Shown here piece by piece: positions 63,885 to 64,000 of a stretch of DNA of 64,000 nt (the first letter of the stretch is position 1; the number at the start of each line of letters is the position of its first letter). A program made the position numbers and the translations under genes. The notes below the pieces were generated by a model that was not told the DNA's origin, made no database searches, and was given only the letters and a program-made list of their open reading frames with translations. The DNA is from Epiperipatus broadwayi (Eukaryota; Onychophora; Udeonychophora; Euonychophora; Peripatidae). The DNA lies in contig JAQFVV010012405.1 in NCBI GenBank assembly GCA_028023455.1, positions 8,227,291 through 8,291,290 of the forward strand. Reading direction: 5' to 3'.

Positions 63885-64000
63885 ATTAAGTCCTTTAATT
63901 CTCCCACTGTATCTATAGATTTGACAATCATTAACTACATGCTTTATGGCTTGTCTTTGATCACTTACATATAGATCAATGATTGTTAAATTCTATTTGT
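63885..64000 (-). pseudogene. LINE 3' tail fragment, continues beyond the window
   Basis: On the minus strand the translation includes SDQRQAIKHVVNDCQIYRYSGRIKGLN. It resembles the C-terminal block of Jockey-like LINEs, where a Cys-rich stretch is followed by a QT-HIVNDCP-type motif. The 5' part would lie to the right of the window. Confidence 0.55.

Overview
The window looks like non-coding, repeat-rich DNA from an A+T-rich animal genome. By eye roughly three quarters of bases are A or T. Coding sequence sits in an exon bounded by a polypyrimidine-AG acceptor and a GT donor. There are remnants of several non-LTR retrotransposon clades, hAT-like and other terminal-inverted-repeat elements, long AT and AAT microsatellites and many tRNA-like short repeats. 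The species cannot be named from this sequence. No bacterial-style operon, rRNA or convincing functional tRNA gene is visible. With this base composition, several open frames of 60-100 codons are expected by chance, and only one frame (248 codons) is clearly beyond chance.

Gene content: one convincing exon at 23118-23900 on the + strand encodes part of a ZNF474/ZC2HC1-type C2HC zinc-finger protein. It carries two family-type finger pairs. The first pair has lost or exchanged its metal ligands and the second is intact. The other exons were not located.

Mobile DNA: an almost full-length but decayed RTE-type LINE lies at 41870-44634 (+), and an RTE endonuclease fragment at 50445-50770 (-). A Jockey-type reverse transcriptase remnant is at 38560-39770 (+), a different LINE 3' half at 55970-57060 (-), and a LINE 3' tail at the window end (-). 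A hAT-type MITE is at 52151-52659, a TA-flanked foldback MITE at 58843-59113, and a 1.9 kb element with terminal inverted repeats filled with minisatellite arrays at 25292-27185.

Main discovery: two unrelated short repeat families carry minimal type I hammerhead ribozyme motifs. Family A lies at 11.5-12.4, 29.4-29.8, 54.8-55.1 and 57.1 kb. Family B lies at 13.7, 15.3-15.95, 32.6, 35.6 and 61.2 kb. Both have the CTGATGA and GAAA cores, a stem II with a five-base loop, a tiny self-complementary stem III, and a two-part stem I with an internal loop. Family A uses a GUC cleavage triplet and family B uses AUA. Three family A insertions are bounded by exact 11-13 bp target duplications. Several copies are head-to-head palindromes and carry tRNA-like pol III box sequences. 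This combination resembles metazoan retrozymes and hammerhead-bearing Penelope-like elements; that relationship is inference.

A second structural oddity is a row of four hairpins at 46.70-46.90 kb. They share a loop core, but their stems differ in sequence and remain complementary. The remainder is A+T-rich sequence in which I see no supported gene; it is described block by block.
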